A stretch of DNA of 64,000 bases from Asterias amurensis (GCF_032118995.1 NC_092669.1:2231501-2295500); one strand, 5' to 3'. Positions 45,914 to 57,074 are shown, counted from the first letter of the stretch. A program made the numbers and translations. The notes: generated by a model from the sequence alone, not told the origin.

Positions 45914-46287
45914 ACTTAAAGCCATAATACACTTTCGGTACAGAAAAAAAAAAAGTTCACAGATTTACAAATAATTTACAGGGTTTACAGAAGGAAATGG
46001 TGAAAGACTTCTCTTGAAATATTGTTCCATGAAACGCTTTACTTTTCAAGAAAACATTAAAACAATATCAATTCTCGATAGCGAGAATTACGGATTTATT
46101 ATAAACACATTGTCATGACACGGCGAAACGCGCGAAAACAGGAGTGGGTTTTCCCGTTATTTTCTCCCGACTCCGATGACCGATTGAGCCTAAATTTTCA
46201 CAGGTTTGTTATTTTATATAGAAGTTGTGATACACGAAGTGTGGGCCTTGGACAATACTGTTTACCGAAAGTCTCTAATGGCTTTAA
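45914..46287 (-). mobile_element. Family J TTAA element
   Basis: TTAAAGCCATAATACACTTT left; CTAATGGCTTTAA right. Shares its right TTAA with the A element that follows. Confidence 0.85.
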
Positions 46288-46613
46288 AGGCGCTGGACTA
46301 GTGTCCAGCGCCCTATTGGTAATTATTCAAAATAATTATTAGCACAAAACATTGCTTGGTTGTGAGTATCGGGGAGCTGTTGATAGTATAAAGCATTGTT
46401 GGAAACGGCTCCCTCTGAAGTAACGTAGTTTTCAAGAAAGAAGTAATTTTCCACGAATTTGACTTCAAAACCTCAGAATTAGATTTTGAGGTCTCGAAAG
46501 CTTCGTTCTTAACTATCTCGCAACTTCGACGACCAAGTTTGTTATTTTATGCATAAATATGTTGAGATACACCAAGTGAGAAGACTGGTCTTTGACAAAT
46601 ACCAATATTGTCC
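46284..46613 (-). mobile_element. Family A TTAA element, partial
   Basis: TTAAAGGCGCTGGACTAGTG left with a small local duplication (GTCCAGCGCC); right end broken at CCAATATTGTCC and continues as N-family-like sequence to ~46800. Confidence 0.7.
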
Positions 46614-47540
46614 AAAAGGGTTTGTGTACGTTTTATAGGACACAGAACACAATGTCCACAGATTTACGCTGAACTTACACGGTTTAAAGATAATGATGGT
46701 AGAAAGCTTCCCTTGAAATATTACTTGCTGAGGTGCGATAGTTTTTTTTTTTTGAGAAGTGAGTAAAAACAAGTCACGAAAGTAATCTCCTGAAACGAAA
46801 ATGTTCAGATGTTAATCTTGCGTACTCAGACCATTTAAACAAAAAAAGTTACGTCGAAAAAAAGAAGATAAAACAATGGTGCGAGGATCTCGTACATCCG
46901 TGGGAACGAGGTTGTCCTGACCTCCCCATAAAAGTGTAATAGAGTGCAGGAGTTCAATGAGTTCAAAGTAGAGTTTGAAGTGGTTCCCCAAAACACGGAA
47001 CAAGCCTTTTCGAAACCGATAACTCCCAAAGATGAAGTTCGTACACATACAAAGTTGTTTAAACAACGTAATATCTTTAATCGGTTTTGGTCACGCAAAG
47101 TTTTGATAGCACAAAGTGTTAATACTTTTCTACTTATGATTACAAAAATAGGAAATGAAAATACAATAAAATTAAATCTATCCTAAAATAAAATAGATAG
47201 AAACAAAAAAGGCTTGTTAATTTATGGAATGAATTAATACAAATGACAAATAATGTTCAACTTAAAAAGTGAAATCGCTATTCAGTAAAAATGTGTTTAA
47301 AACAATTATTGGCTATAACGCATTTATTTTCTGGCAAAAAATTAAGCTATAAAACCAAATTCGTGATTAAAAACGCCAAATGTTAAGTTGTCAAAATAGT
47401 TTGTGTACAAAATTATACAAAATGTCAATAGGTGAAATAATATAACAACAATTCAAATTATTTGAACTATATGAAATGTTTTAGCACACTCAGTTATCAA
47501 GCACCTGGATGTTTATAGCAGTATTATTTATTTGTTTATT

Positions 47541-47568
47541 TTATATATTTTTTTTTTTTTTTTTTTTT
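47541..47568 (+). repeat. Poly(T) tract
   Basis: Nearly uninterrupted T run following TTTATTTATTT-type sequence. Confidence 0.9.
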
Positions 47569-47670
47569 GGTGTGGTAATGAGGACTACCTTGTCTTTATG
47601 TCATTCAAAGTTTCTAATCACAGTGCAATTGACATGACTGTGTCCTCTGTTCCGAAAGTGTATAATGGCT

Positions 47671-48056
47671 TTAAAGGAACGTTACAGAATTGGTAAGAAA
47701 CAAAAATCGTGATGATCACAGGTTTACACAAAACTTACACGGTCTAATGATGATGACAGCTGAAAAAATTCCTTGAAATATTTCTGTATGAAATTTCATA
47801 CTTGATGAGAAATAAATAACCTAACTTCGCGTTTGGAGTTTTATTGCTCAGTGAGTATTTTATTCATTTTTATTTTGGCATCGATGCATTGAAAAATTTG
47901 TAATCGGTTTTTCACTATTCTCTCGTGACCCATGTGGCCGATCAATCTCGAACTTCTACAGGTTCGTCAGTTTATGTATATGGTGGATTACATAAAGTAC
48001 TTACACTACCAGCAACTGTTTTGTTAGCAAAAACCAATTCTGTAATGTTCCTTTAA
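47671..48056 (+). mobile_element. Family K TTAA element, copy 2
   Basis: TTAAAGGAACGTTACAGAAT left; TTCTGTAATGTTCCTTTAA right. It is preceded by TGTATAATGGC, a family J right-end scrap sharing the same TTAA. Confidence 0.88.
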
Positions 48057-48192
48057 CTGTTGGTGTAAGCAACAGGAATGATCACTCGTGCAAAAAATAA
48101 TGCACTTTTGACCATAATTTGGTGTTTGAGATATAAATAATGTAGCTTACATTCATTTTAACAGATTTAATCATGTATGGCCATTATTAGGC

Positions 48193-48321
48193 CGTGTCCG
48201 AAACGGCGACTTCGGCTACAGCTACGGCTAGATCGCGCGCGTCTGCCTATATTCTTCAACACTGGTAGACGCACTGATCTAGAAGTAGCTGTAGCCGAAG
48301 TCGTCGTTTCGGACACGGCCT
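48193..48321 (+). mobile_element. Family F MITE copy 2, TTA duplication
   Basis: GGCCGTGTCCGAAACGGCGA left; CGTTTCGGACACGGCC right; flanked by TTA on both sides, as for PIF/Harbinger. Confidence 0.8.
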
Positions 48322-48620
48322 TATAAAATTGGGTTGATGTTGCTGAACTTTTTGTTTCAAATGTAGGGTATACTTTTGGTTTATTTGAATGGAAAACGAT
48401 TCGTTCAGCCATTATGGAAAATCTTCTATGGGTAATGTGTATTACACATTATTTTACGGAAAAACTCCTGAAGTAAAACTGAACATCAAAAAATATTTTA
48501 TGGTTGTAAGATATATGTTATTATCACGATAGATTGTTAGTCTTTATACAGTGGGGTGCAAAATGTATTGGTCCCTATGTGTTTCACACTGTACGAAAAA
48601 AAACTACCTAAATATTAAGA

Positions 48621-48764
48621 GCGATTTCACAAAGAGTTAGGACTAGTCCTAACTTAGGACTAGTCCTAGGAGATACACAAATTGAATAGTGAGTCCTAAG
48701 TTAGGACGAGTAACTGGTCCTAACTCGAGTTAAGACTAGTCCTAACTCTTTGTGAAATCCACCC
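48621..48764 (+). mobile_element. Family D MITE
   Basis: GCGATTTCACAAAGAGTTAG left; CTAACTCTTTGTGAAATCC right; ACTTAGGACTAGTCCTAGG inside. Confidence 0.8.
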
Positions 48765-48959
48765 ATGAAAAAAGTATAAACTTAATATAGGCCTATAGAT
48801 AAATATATTTTTGTGGCCATGTTATTATCGCGATATATATGTTGTAAAAGCCTTTGAAGGCCGACAGTGTGTTGCAAAACTTATTGGTCCCATGTGTTTC
48901 ACACTGTTTGAAAATGCCTCTAAAAAGATACAAAAATACATTAGTTTTATGTACATGTA

Positions 48960-49150
48960 GGGCCCATTTTCATAGCCAAAAACCACAGGCAAATTACTTG
49001 GGTGGGATTTGAACCCACAACCTATGCATTGCCAGAGGAGATGTCTTACGGCTAGAACACCAAGCTTGCCCGAGGCAGTTCTATAATCATGTTCTTTGTT
49101 CCAGTGGTTAGACATCTGCTTTCGAATCACAAAGGTTGCCGCCCGAGTGG
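48960..49150 (-). repeat. tRNA-like SINE remnant
   Basis: GGTGGGATTTGAACCCACAA (B box on minus strand) and GGCTAGAACACCAAGCTTGC; decayed cloverleaf. Confidence 0.5.
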
Positions 49151-49377
49151 TTTGCCTTTGATTTTTTTTTGTCCCATAACTCATTGCAGAAGACGTCTCA
49201 ATTGATATTTTAAAATGCCACGCGTCCACCCTATTGGATTACAAATTAAATGTAGCGCCACCCAACGACAGACACTGGTAACTGTAAAGTCCTCACCATC
49301 TTGTTTGTTACTTTCAACTTATAATAGAATGTGAAAAGTTACATGTAAAAATTCAAAATGGCGGCTTGATAATATTG

Positions 49378-49385
49378 TGACGTCA
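49378..49385. promoter_or_regulatory. CRE-type palindrome TGACGTCA near the 3' end of TNFR gene B
   Basis: A perfect CRE palindrome lies 16 bp beyond the stop codon, in the 3' untranslated region. It could be coincidental. Confidence 0.15.
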
Positions 49386-49400
49386 TTTGAGGAGCTTCCC

Positions 49401-50291
49401 CTAATCTAACGCCTCTGGGCTATTACTCAGCACCATCTGCGACGAATCCGATTTGATGTTGACCTCATGATTCTTCGGGTAGTTAATATCGAGATTCTCT
49501 GAAGTTTGGTATTCGGAATCGATTCTTCTCCCCTTGGATGATGAATCCGGGTACTCATTGCTGAGTAACCGGGGTCGTTGTTTCGCTTTCATCGTATCGG
49601 GGAGCTTGTTATCTCGAATCGAATCGAAGGGATCGAATATCGTGGATGTTTCGGTTGGTGATGAAAGCGGCCGCTCCTTGCCACAGACGCGATCGCTGTG
49701 TTTGGAGCACGCCGCGACTTCGGTGAATTCGCAAGCCCCTCTACTACAAACCACGCACTTTCTGTAGTTCAGATCATAAAAATAGCCATCTGAGCACACC
49801 TTCTCTGGTTTATCAAGGGGGCCTGCCTCCTCTGCGTGCAACCGGTACTTCTGCCTCTTTCCCCGCCTCTGTTTTCTCCGTCGAGACCGACTGCTCGACC
49901 CTCTTCTCCGGCTGCTCTTCCCGTGAACTTTCGATGACCTCTGACCGCATACCGCGTCGGCTTCTTCAAGACAAGGCGACGTCTTAACAAGCGGAGATGG
50001 ACAGAATCTCGTGCATCGTTGACACAATCCGTTCCCCCTGTTCAGGAACGCGTCGGACGGGCAGGTCCTACGTGCCACGCACACCGTGTCCGCGTTGCGT
50101 CGGCAGGTTTCAGTTTCTATCGTGCGGCTGTTGCAGACGGTACACGGCGTACAGCTTTCGGTTGGTTTAGGACGGAAGTGCCCCTTCTCGCAGGCGGGGA
50201 CAACGCTTCCAAAGCCCGGCCCAAAATGATCAAGAAGTACGGCCACTAAAAGACTCACCGTCACACTCTGAAAGAAACTGAACTTCATCAT
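49401..50291 (-). CDS. Secreted TNF-receptor-like protein (gene B)
   Basis: Single coding exon of 296 residues; ATG directly follows an acceptor (ctcgtttcag|ATGATG). Signal peptide residues 1-29 (VTVSLLVAVLL). Three cysteine-rich domains with exactly six cysteines each: C34-C71, C77-C115, C166-C203. Between domains 2 and 3 lies a 40-residue basic linker (about 118-150) with RRRGSSSRSRRRKQRRGKRQ, containing furin-like sites (RRKQRR, RGKR). The tail (204-296) is polar, with no transmembrane helix and no obvious GPI signal. A soluble decoy or matrix/heparan-bound receptor, analogous in layout to osteoprotegerin but without death domains, is inferred. Domains 1-2 align well with gene A (TCPSDAFL vs YCASDAYL; RCTRFCP vs RCTRTCP), pointing to a tandem duplication. 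An undetected alternative exon could still add a membrane anchor. Confidence 0.85.
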   Translation of the reverse strand: MMKFSFFQSVTVSLLVAVLLDHFGPGFGSVVPACEKGHFRPKPTESCTPCTVCNSRTIETETCRRNADTVCVARRTCPSDAFLNRGNGLCQRCTRFCPSPLVKTSPCLEEADAVCGQRSSKVHGKSSRRRGSSSRSRRRKQRRGKRQKYRLHAEEAGPLDKPEKVCSDGYFYDLNYRKCVVCSRGACEFTEVAACSKHSDRVCGKERPLSSPTETSTIFDPFDSIRDNKLPDTMKAKQRPRLLSNEYPDSSSKGRRIDSEYQTSENLDINYPKNHEVNIKSDSSQMVLSNSPEALD

Positions 50292-50417
50292 CTGAAACGA
50301 GAAAAAGATACAAAATGATTTAAAACTTTTACCAAAGAAGTTGGAAAATGCAGGTTAGCTACAAAATAAAATAGCCTTTTGAGATATGGTGGCCACTATA
50401 GGAGTTTGGGTGGATAC

Positions 50418-50582
50418 TAGACTTGATTCAACCCGTTCTCGTGCAGAAGGTCCCTAAGCATACCCGCCACCGTCAATGTGGCTATTGTGGCTATTGTGGT
50501 CCCGTGCGGAACAACAGGTTGGGGAATCACAAATAAATCGTTTTCTGAGATTGACACGGGATTGTGACTTGAGTCAAGTCTA
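50418..50582 (+). mobile_element. Family M MITE copy 2
   Basis: TAGACTTGATTCAACCCG left; TGACTTGAGTCAAGTCTA right. Lies in the TNFR gene B 5' intron. Confidence 0.65.
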
Positions 50583-51120
50583 CGTGAATACAGACAAACT
50601 TACCCAAACCGTACAGTGTTATAGTATGTGTCCACCGTTAATCTCAAAATGGCAGAAACAAATTCTCAGCGACTACTTGTAATACTTTCTAATACCTACC
50701 GCGAAGTAAGATAAGCTTACATGGAAACTGTCCAAATACATTCAGTACAATTTTCTTTGAAATTGAAAACTGGTCTTTTTTCGTATACAACATCAAAATT
50801 GGTCTTCTGCCAATTTTATACACAAGTTCAGGCGATCAGTGGAATTTCGTGCACTTAGTGGTGAAAACATGAAACTTGGCGCACACACACATTTCAGCTA
50901 TGCTTTTATTTACCAGCTGTCTGTCCTCGCTTAGTTCACGTTTTGAGGGAACAAAATAGCTCGCGTGAGGTCGGTCTCAAATTGCTTTTCCTGAAAAGAA
51001 ACAAATCTACCAAATTCTTCCATCAGAGAATTGTCCAACCCCACTGGGAATCTTGTGTTACGACCTTACAAAACGAACTGTAATTAAGACATGTGCAGTT
51101 GAGACCCGTTGATCTTGCTC

Positions 51121-51417
51121 TATGGTATAACACATTGTGAGGAACGGCTCCCTCTAAAGTAACGTACTTTTCGAGAAAGAAGTAATTTTCAACGAATTTG
51201 ATTTCGAGACCTCAGAATTAGATTTTGAGGTCTCGAAATCAAGCATCTGACAGCACACAACTTCGTGCGACAAGGGTGTTTTTCTTTCATTATTACCTCG
51301 CAACTTCGACGACCAATTGAACTTCAAATATGTTCACAAGTTTGTTATTTCTTGCAAAAGACATATAACAAGACTGGTCTATGACAATTTACCAAAAGTG
51401 CGTCCAGTGTCTTGAAG
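51121..51417 (-). mobile_element. Family A element, left-truncated, in TNFR gene B 5' intron
   Basis: From TATGGTATAACACATTGTGA to GTGCGTCCAGTGTCTTGAA; central palindrome kept. Confidence 0.75.
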
Positions 51418-51502
51418 GCGGAAAACCCAAATTGAAACCTCCATGTTGAAACTGATAAGTGACAATGTTGTAAACGAAAACACAAAAATAAATACTACAT
51501 AC

Positions 51503-51640
51503 CTCTACGCTAAAAGACAATGACCTCCAGCCGTCTTGACCATGTGCTAGTCAATGACCAGACGAGCGGTTGACAGGCTAAAGAGGTCACTGGAGGTCAC
51601 ATGTGGTCACGTGATCAATTAGTAAACGGGGTTGACCGTT
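51503..51640 (-). other. Probable non-coding first exon and promoter area of TNFR gene B
   Basis: Minus strand ends GCGTAGAG|gtatgt, a good donor, 1.2 kb upstream of the coding exon's acceptor. Just upstream (51630-51680) is a tandem duplication of about 25 bp with unit TTGACCGTTTGAGGTTTATT, which gives AAAATAAA on the minus strand (weak TATA-like). The 5' limit is not determined. Confidence 0.4.
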
Positions 51641-51913
51641 TGAGGTTTATTTTAGTTGACCGTTTGAGGTTTATTTTATTGAAACAAATGGTGACCTTTC
51701 AATGCTTGTTCCTTGGTGTTGAAAACCAAAATGAAGCTGGCACATTTGAAATATTATTATTTAAGTCTTTAAACATAATCACTGTCACTTCGATGAGAGA
51801 TTCAAGGGGTGTAGGCCTACTATTAATCTTGCTCATGTGGTTCAATGATTTCCTATGCCTTTTGAAAAAGAAGGCATTGGAGTGAATGTACGAATTGTAG
51901 TGAATGTATGGAT

Positions 51914-52297
51914 TTAAAAAAAGTGGACACTATTGGTAATTGTCAAAGACTAGCCTTCACAGTTGGTGTACCTCAACATATGCATAAAATAACATACCTG
52001 TGAAAACGAGCTCGATCGGTCATCGAACTTGCGAGATAATAGTGAAAGAAAAAACACACTTATCTCACGAAGTTGTGTGCGTCTAGATGGTTGATTTCGA
52101 GACCTCAAGTTCTAAATCTGAGGTCTTGAAATCAAATTCGTGGAAAATTACTTCTTTCTCGAAAACTATGGCACTTCAGATGGAGCTGTTTCTCACAATA
52201 TTTTATACCATCAACCTCTCCCTATTACTCGTCACCAAGAAAGGTTTTATGCTAACAATTATTTTGAGTAATTACCAATAGTGTCCACTGCCTTTAA
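51914..52297 (+). mobile_element. Family A TTAA element
   Basis: TTAAAAAAAGTGGACACTAT left; ATAGTGTCCACTGCCTTTAA right; full length. Confidence 0.9.
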
Positions 52298-52721
52298 AGG
52301 ATTGCAATGAATGTACCCCTCCAAACAATAATGTACCATCCTTTTTCATATGATTCTTGTTGTAAACTATAGAGGATTGTGTACTCCAATATCAAAAAAA
52401 TTATTGACGTACCATCCCATTACAATGTTTTTTTAATCCATCTGAGATTTTAAGAGGATGCCCTTAAAACACCAAAGGGTTAATTTTCTTTTTAGTCACT
52501 TCCTAATAATGTGTGACATGTTTATGGATATTAGGGTCGACAAGTCAGGCCATAAACTTCTTTTGCATTTATACCATAGGTCCCTTTGGTTGGAAGCAGT
52601 TTCCAACATCTAATTTTATATGCTCTTTCATGTTTATTTACAAATACCTACTTTATTTATATAACTAGGATTTGAAGCTTTGCATGTTGTGAATAAGATA
52701 TAGTAAGGTTTCGGAGACATC

Positions 52722-53405
52722 ATGAAATGATAATCTCTAAATGAGATGGGGTGGTTCTGCAAAAGAACCGTAAGTTTCAACTCGACATTTCGATCAGTAT
52801 GCTCTGATCGTCTTCTGGTGGAGAAGAAAAATCCCGATCGGAGCAGAAGAAGATATGTTTATGAAATTCTTCTTCTTGTGTATAAAGCTGTTCATAATTT
52901 GGCTCCGGTACATTTATCTCCAAGACCTCATAGCCCTTCGTTCTTCTTCACTTTCATCAGCTACTCGACGCCTTCGCTCTTCTTCAATAGCTCATTTCCA
53001 GCTTTCCCCGGGACCCCGCACCATGACACGCTATGGCGATCGGGCCTTTTCAGTCATAGCTCCAACACTTTGGAACAAGCTACCCATCCACATTCAAGCA
53101 GCTTCTTCATTGGACACTTTCAAATCTCAACTTAAAACCCATCTTTTCTGTCAATCTGGTTATAGCGTTTAGAAACTTCCGTATTTAGCGCTCTATAAAT
53201 GTTGTAATTATTGTTATTAAGATCAGAGCATACTGATCGAAACGTCGGATTGAAACCTACGATTCATTTAAGAACCACACCAACTCAATATCATTAGGCC
53301 TACCACCAGAAGACGATCAGAGCATACTGATCGAAACGTCGAGAAGTTGAAACCTACGGTTCTTTTCAGAACCACCCCATCTCATCTAGAAATTATCATT
53401 ACATG
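52722..53405 (+). mobile_element. Inverted-repeat element enclosing a LINE tail
   Basis: Arms of ~95 bp: left ATGATAATCTCTAAATGAGA..GATCAGTATGCTCTGATC..TCTTCTGGTG, right the complement ending CTCATCTAGAAATTATCAT. Near the right arm GATCAGAGCATACTGATCGA is repeated (53223, 53315). Confidence 0.65.
52846..53210 (+). pseudogene. LINE reverse-transcriptase C-terminal fragment, frameshifted
   Basis: Frame 1 gives LLLVYKAVHNLAPVHLS; after a shift, frame 2 gives GDRAFSVIAPTLWNKLPIHI ... FKSQLKTHLF, ending in the LINE-like tail GCGCTCTATAAATGTTGTAA. Signature of L2/CR1-type ORF2 ends. Dead copy. Confidence 0.75.
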
Positions 53406-54249
53406 CTGTTAACGTCAACCTTACTATATGAAACGTACAAGCAATTAAAAACTCACCTATGTCTGTGTCCTATCGGTAACTCGGTGTTTTGGACGGGAGC
53501 CTTAAACCTGTCACAGCCGTCATGGTTTTTCGGCTACATAAAAACCCTGCTCAAAAAACCCCTCTTTTTAAATAAGCTCAGATCGATACAAAAAATCGAC
53601 CACATTTTGTGGTTTTAAAAGAACAAAAATGATAACATGTTTTGATAAACTCTATCCTTCGACGAAAAATGATTCACTTGTTTTTTGTTCATTGTATAAT
53701 AAATATATATAGTGTTAACCTAGAGTTATTCTCTAGCCAATCAGAATCGTCCTTTTCAGTGACATTGGGACGATCCACCAATCAGCTCGTTCAAAACCGA
53801 AACCTTAATGCAGATGCTACAACTTTGTGTGCTTAGGTTTTTTTCCAATCTTTTTTTTTAGACTTTTGCTTCCTGTTTCGAAAAAGGGGTTTAAATTCGT
53901 TTAAAAACAAATTGAAAACACAAAAACGCAATCCATTTCCTTTAATTGTTTCAAAGGGTTATTTCGAAACTGATACAAAATTGTATATAAAATATGTCTT
54001 TAATATTTTGTTCATGTTTTCTTTGTAGAGGGACGCTTAGGGTTAGTTCTTAATAAACAATGATTTGCGTGCAGCCAGATGTTTTCATGTGCATTGTTCT
54101 AAAAATGAAAATGAAAATTCGAAATAAGTTTGTAGGTTTATAAAGTTTACTTTTATTCAACTTAGCGAGAGAGTTAGTTAATACATAGAACTTTAATTTT
54201 GCATAGGGATGAAGCATAATATTGTTTCATTTTCCAATGACACAGATAT

Positions 54250-54345
54250 CTTTAAAGCACTGTATACTCAGTACTTTCACAAGTCCTGTGAAACAAATGC
54301 ACATACATACTACTCTGATGGGATTCGAACCCAGAACCTAGGCCA
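54250..54345 (-). repeat. tRNA-like SINE remnant
   Basis: CACTGTATACTCAGTACTTT and GATGGGATTCGAACCCAG, as at 7425. Confidence 0.5.
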
Positions 54346-54525
54346 TGAATATTTAAGCTGATTATTAATATTAATATTATTTCTGGTAGTAGAACCAAGG
54401 ATCCTATGTCCAAGAGAATTACGTGAGATTCTCTCCCCCTATGGTAAATTAAAATGGGCTGAAGGAGGATGTTTCACAAGAGGGCGCTATCAGAAAAAGG
54501 TTTGTACACAATTCTCCATGTCGGG

Positions 54526-54540
54526 GGGGGGGGGGGGAGA
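54526..54540 (+). repeat. Poly(G) tract
   Basis: Uninterrupted G run; another T-then-G run lies at 54906-54957. Confidence 0.9.
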
Positions 54541-55145
54541 CACCGAATCTCCGGGGAACAGAAAGCCACACCCTTCCTCACCTCTTAAAGATAACTTAAT
54601 CACTGTAGATTGCAAGTCTAAGGATGCGACAAAGACTTACTAGTTAGTTTGTTTAAACAGATCAAAATAAGCACAAAGGAATACCGACCCGCTTCCTTGA
54701 CAAAACACAAAATATTGTTTGGCATTTATCACAAAATGTTACCGCTTCAACTTAATGAAGTTTTTCCAATTGGATATCAGTCTTCAACAAGTTAGGAGAA
54801 GACGGGGAATAAATACGCTAGTTAACACTGCTTTTCCCAAAGCTTTTCTTGTTGGACATGACACCACGAGAGGGCGGTGTTAATAAGTGAACGAAATCTC
54901 TACTATGATTTTTTTTATTTATTTTTTTATTTTTTTTTTTTTTTTGGGGGGGGGGGATGGCGGGCAGTGTATGCCGTAATTTTGCCAACCAAAGTTAACA
55001 TACAATGGGATAGTACACATAAATATAACATTGGTACACATGTAAGTAGTTTCTGCCGCTGCTCATTAATTCAACTTGCACTGTTTAGAATGTGGAAAAC
55101 CCAAATCGATTCTAGTTTTTAAGTTAAAACTTTACTAAAAACCAC

Positions 55146-55534
55146 TTAAAGACAGTGGACACTATTGGTAATTGTCAAAGACTAGTCTTCACAGTTGGTG
55201 TATCTCATCATAATGCATAAAATAACTAACCTGTGAAAATTTGAGCTAATTCGGTCATCGAGGTTTCGAGATAATAATGAAAGAAAAAAACACCCTTGTC
55301 ACACGAAGAAGTGTGCGTTAAGATGGTGGATTTCGAGACCTCATGTTCTAAATCTGAGGTCTCGAAATCAAATTCGTGGAAAATTACTTCTTTCTCAAAA
55401 ACTATGCCACTTAAGAGGGAGCCGTTTCTCACAATGTTTTATACTATCAACCTCTCCCCCATTACTCGTCACCAAGAAAGGTTTTATGCTATTAATTATT
55501 TTGAGTAGTTACCAATAGTGTCCACTGCCTTTCC
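55146..55534 (+). mobile_element. Family A TTAA element
   Basis: TTAAAGACAGTGGACACTAT left; AGTGTCCACTGCCTTTCC right (right TTAA mutated). Confidence 0.88.
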
Positions 55535-55554
55535 TCAGTAGGCCTACTTCCCCC

Positions 55555-55960
55555 GAGTCCTTGAAAAAGCAATTAAGCGGATGGGATTCGAACCCACGCC
55601 TTATGCCATTTTTTGTAACTTGTGTTCATCATATCTCCCCAAAAAGACTCTGCTATGGTCGGTTTTGCACCCCACACAGATGCACTGCAGCGATTGTGGT
55701 TATCTGGGTGAACATAATAGTGCGCCCTCTTAGGGAAGTTAGAGTAATTCCAAAGAACAGGTGATGCAATAAGAGAAAATAATGTCCTCATAACTTAATC
55801 ACTGTATGCTATGGTAGTTTATTTTATTGTGTTGCACCCCACTTCGCAGCAGCATGCGCTGTGGTTATCAGTGGGCCTTATAGGGCGCCCTCTTGGTCGA
55901 ATTAGAGTGGTGCCATAGGACAAGGCGTTATATACACGTGTACTAGTAGTTGTTTATTGT
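55555..55960 (+). repeat. SINE-like sequence with a ~190-bp tandem duplication
   Basis: GATGGGATTCGAACCCACGC near the start; then two copies of TGCACCCCAC..GTGGTTATC..GCGCCCTCTT about 175 bp apart. Confidence 0.5.
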
Positions 55961-56414
55961 TTGAACGATTGCGCCCTATTACAATGTAATATCTTTTGGG
56001 ACTTTAGTGGTGCAACAAGTGAGAATATTTTATCATCTAATTCTCACCGTACACTGACATTCTTAAAATGGACACGGGTATGGAATCAGCAGATTTCAAG
56101 TCGACAATGGAGGGTAGAAAGGTATGGGCGAACCCATCGTGACTCAAGGACATCACTCGACTTACGCAAGCAAGCACAGAAGCTTTTCGGGGAAACATGA
56201 TACAATGGGGTTTCAGATTTACCACGAATCACTGGTGATTCAGTTCGAAAGCTTGGTGACTAATTTACACAGGAGTGATGTTTCTGTGAAAAATGACCGA
56301 ATTCAATTGAAGAAAGAAATCAGGACAACAAAGCAAGGCAGTTATTTTTTGGAGCTGAGAAGTCTCCCGATTTGAGAAAAATCTACGGTGTAGATATACA
56401 GGCAGTTCTCTAAA

Positions 56415-56780
56415 GAACAAAATCTGTCTGGCAACAAGTTAATACAAAGTTCACAGATTTACAAATAACTTACAGGGTTTACAGAAGGCAATGGTGAAAG
56501 ACTTCTCTTGAACTATTATTCCATGAAATGCTTTACTTTTTGAGAAAACAGCAAAACAATATAAATTCTCGTTAACGAGAATTACGGATTTATTTCAAAC
56601 ACATGTCATGACACGGCGAAACGCGCGGAAACAAAGATGGGTTTTTCCGTTGTTTTCTCCCGACTCCGATGACCGATTGAGCCTAAATTTTCACAGGTTT
56701 GTTATTTGATATAGAAGTTGTGGTACACAAAGTGTGGGCCTTGGACAACACTGTTTACCGAAAGGGTCCAATGGCTTTAA
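56415..56780 (-). mobile_element. Family J TTAA element, one end decayed
   Basis: Matches 45914-46287 (ACAAATAACTTACAGGGTTT, CATGACACGGCGAAACGCGC); right end CAATGGCTTTAA intact. Confidence 0.8.
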
Positions 56781-57074
56781 CTGCAAAGCAAACATTGAAA
56801 TCTCACCATCAATCCATCATGTCCAATTTCTGTTTTTCTTTTTTAAGTTTTTTTTTAAGAACAAAAATCATAGTGAAGGCCAAACGGCTACTTTATCCAG
56901 CAAAATGGATGCAAGGAACACAAAGTAACATTCTAAGGGAAAATATACTTTTGGTTTTGGAACCGTTCAGCTATTTGAAAAAAACGCTGAAATAATCAAT
57001 GCACTCATTCTGTATAAACAAAACAAAATCTTTATTTGTATGAAATTTATGTATGTTTGTTGCGTACCCACAAC

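Noticed and set aside
48825..49229. 134-codon minus-strand frame upstream of gene B's 3' end
   Set aside because: It covers a tRNA-derived SINE (GCGFKSHPS comes from the B-box region), so it is not a gene.
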